Part shown: piece after piece, positions 62,508-64,000 of the stretch
Layout: the number at the start of each line of letters is the position of its first letter
How positions within the stretch are numbered: position 1 is the first letter of the stretch
From: JBCDHN01 sp965224535
Lineage (GTDB): Bacteria > Verrucomicrobiota > Verrucomicrobiia > Verrucomicrobiales > DEV007
Reading direction: 5' to 3'
Length of the DNA: 64,000 bases
Assembly (NCBI GenBank): GCA_965224535.1
Contig: CBDCZR010000029.1
Span: 62,001-126,000 of the forward strand
Made by a program: the position numbers and the translations under genes
The notes under the pieces: model-generated
Told to the model about the DNA's origin: nothing
What the model saw: only the letters and a program-made list of their open reading frames with translations
Databases searched by the model: none

Positions 62508-62843
62508 CTACGCAAAATCGAAAACACGGCCGGGCTCGGCAAGCTGTCCGTGCGCGTCGAAAGTTACGCCTTCTTCCGCCAGAAGCTTCAGCTTGCGCTT
62601 TAATTCGTCGCCGCCGGTCTGCCCGGCGTAACCGCCGATCGTCAAATCGGCCCGAATGACGCGGTGGCAGGGGACTTCCGGCGCAAAGGGGTTGCGGCGC
62701 ATGGCTTGACCGATGGCGCGGCTGGAATTGCAACCGATGGCCTGGCCCAGCAGCTTGTAGGTCGTCACTTTTCCGGTGGGGACCTCTTGCAGGGCGGTGT
62801 AGACGCGGTGTTCGAACGAAGTGGGTTCTCGGTTAGGGTTCAC
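62508..62843 (-). CDS. Small O6-alkylguanine-DNA alkyltransferase (MGMT-type)
   Basis: 111 aa, GTG start 62843. This is the DNA-binding domain only: FEHRVYTALQEVPTGKVTTY, helix-turn-helix region SSRAIGQAMRRNPFAPEVPC and the active-site PCHRV with C59 intact, so it could accept an alkyl group, unlike ATL proteins that have Trp there. The usual N-terminal RNase H-like domain of Ada/Ogt is missing. The C-terminal LKRKLKLLAEEGVTFD is standard. Located 52 bp after the hypothetical gene and 111 bp before smc on the same strand. Confidence 0.88.
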   Translation of the reverse strand: MNPNREPTSFEHRVYTALQEVPTGKVTTYKLLGQAIGCNSSRAIGQAMRRNPFAPEVPCHRVIRADLTIGGYAGQTGGDELKRKLKLLAEEGVTFDAHGQLAEPGRVFDFA

Positions 62844-62895
62844 CCGGCAAAATTGGGGCGAAATCGCGGGTTTGTCGAACGAATCATTCCTTGCC

Positions 62896-64000
62896 CTATT
62901 TCCCGGCCTCGAACTCCTCCGGCAACTCCAGCAGCGGCATGAGAAAGGCGCGGAGGCTGACTTTTGGGTTTTGGGTGAGGATGCCGGATTTGAGGTCCAG
63001 CACCCAGTCGCGTTCGTGGCGAATCCGGAAAATCCGCGTGGAGCGCTCCATCATGCGGCCGGGCTCGCCGCGCACGCGCCGGCACGCTTTGGCGATGGAT
63101 TCGCGCTTGCGCAGGGGGATGACTTCGATGCCGCCGTACTCAAATCCCTGGCTGGCGAAACAAAACAGCTCCAACCCCGACTCGTGCCCCATCAACTCGC
63201 GAAAACCCGGCCCTTCGCCGTAGAGAAAATAGGTGTCGCTCGCCAAAAAATTGGCCACCGAATACTCGCCAAAGGTCTCCACGCGATCTTGATCCGGGTG
63301 GTACCACACGATCTTCTTGGAGAGCGCAGGCGCGTTTTGAAAGAGCCGCACGTAGCTTTCGATCCAGTGCTTGTAGACCTCAAACCGGCCCTCAACGGCG
63401 CTGCTTTTCAGATCGGTCCGATTGAGGTGAAAGCGCACCAGCATGCGGTCCGGCGAGGCAAATTCCGGCCGGCTGAGGTACTGAACTTCCCGCGCGTGCT
63501 GAACCAGTTGGTTAGCCTGATGGCTGATGGGGTCGAGCACGCGGGCTTGCTCGGCCAAATGTTCCAGCAGCGCCCCGGAATCCGGGCTTTCGAAGATTTT
63601 GTTGAGCAGCTCCTCGGTGTCGCGCTCGCCGATGTGGAGCTGTTTGGGCTGATGCCCGAAGCGGCTGGGTTTGTGGACGGGACGCCGCCGTTGGCCGGGT
63701 TGGGCCGCGCCTTCAGCGGCGTGTTGCAGCTTATCGCGCGCGCGGCGCAGCTCCATCAACTCCTCGCGCACGGCGTAGTAGTGCTGATCCAGCTTGCTCA
63801 GCTTGTCGTCGTCAGGCTCGCGCCAACCCTCCATTTCCGCGTCGATGCGGCGAACGAAGCGGTTCGCTGCTCGCGTTAGCTCCAACGCGCGGCGTGCCGG
63901 CATTTTGGCAGGGCCGGGCCCAATCATCGGCACCGCGCTCAATTCGTGCGCGCTGAGGCCCAGTTTGCCATCGCGAACGCCGCCGCGGATGAACGCGGGC
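62896..64000 (-). CDS. Conserved hypothetical protein (5' end off window)
   Basis: At least 368 residues; the frame stays open to the right edge with protein-like sequence (AFIRGGVRDGKLGLSAHELS) before the first internal start (TTG 63942). No family name known to me. The N-terminal part is helical and charged (MEGWREPDDDKLSKLDQHYY, RARDKLQHAAEG); the C-terminal part is mixed alpha/beta with ELFCFASQGFEYGGIEVIPL, and a segment VRFHLNRTDLKSSAVEGRFE. No signal peptide or membrane helix seen. Probably in one transcript with the alkyltransferase gene. Confidence 0.6.
   Translation of the reverse strand, partial: PAFIRGGVRDGKLGLSAHELSAVPMIGPGPAKMPARRALELTRAANRFVRRIDAEMEGWREPDDDKLSKLDQHYYAVREELMELRRARDKLQHAAEGAAQPGQRRRPVHKPSRFGHQPKQLHIGERDTEELLNKIFESPDSGALLEHLAEQARVLDPISHQANQLVQHAREVQYLSRPEFASPDRMLVRFHLNRTDLKSSAVEGRFEVYKHWIESYVRLFQNAPALSKKIVWYHPDQDRVETFGEYSVANFLASDTYFLYGEGPGFRELMGHESGLELFCFASQGFEYGGIEVIPLRKRESIAKACRRVRGEPGRMMERSTRIFRIRHERDWVLDLKSGILTQNPKVSLRAFLMPLLELPEEFEAGK

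Overview
The window looks like chromosomal DNA of a GC-rich member of the Verrucomicrobiota, or a close PVC-superphylum relative. The signs are two DUF1501 proteins, an SHD1-DUF1549-DUF1553 planctomycete/verrucomicrobial-type cytochrome-like protein, two formylglycine sulfatases, a leucine-rich-repeat protein of the ITDAGL type, secreted FPPGS/LYVRN-domain proteins, a MurC-MurB fusion and many short palindromic repeats next to genes. I could not place it below phylum level. No rRNA, tRNA, CRISPR array or integrase was recognised.

Layout. 1-9491 (all minus strand): trigger factor (cut by the window edge), DUF1501 protein, cobalamin adenosyltransferase, a small antitoxin-like protein, MoxR ATPase, a second DUF1501 gene with its DUF1549/DUF1553 partner, and an N-acetylmuramoyl-L-alanine amidase. 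9797-17189: an accessory island of two divergent genes, a membrane-anchored protein of unknown family and a giant protein that reads as SIR2-like, STAND NTPase-like, winged helix and TPR. This is my best candidate for an undescribed conflict or anti-phage module. 17227-22568: succinylarginine dihydrolase ending inside a large palindromic repeat, a sulfatase, a small GWDG protein behind a startless fragment, an aminotransferase and a Gly/Ser-rich secreted protein. 22644-29725: two prepilin-like proteins, a periplasmic-propeller hybrid histidine kinase and a GT8-like glycosyltransferase; three upstream regions here share an AT-rich motif.

29744-36839: leuB, RNase R, a nucleoid-associated protein, a VapBC toxin-antitoxin pair followed by a copy of the end of its own antitoxin gene, then a GAF-protein plus subtilase pair. 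36971-47925: secreted and membrane proteins, a second copy of the palindromic element, a DUF4126 protein, a BNR beta-propeller, an isochorismatase-ThuA fusion and a nuclease-like protein. 48025-64000: hemC with an overlapping LRR gene, murC-murB fusion, DUF3313 lipoprotein, selA, CPBP protease, a sulfatase, a frameshifted DUF4062-TPR gene carrying palindromes, smc, a small alkyltransferase and a conserved hypothetical cut by the window edge.

A recurring theme is that repeat elements sit directly on gene ends. The stop codons of astB, rnr, the second sulfatase and the DUF4062 remnant all lie inside repeated sequence, so the repeats supply the last residues of these proteins. Housekeeping genes (tig, leuB, rnr, hemC, murCB, selA, smc) are interspersed with accessory genes.
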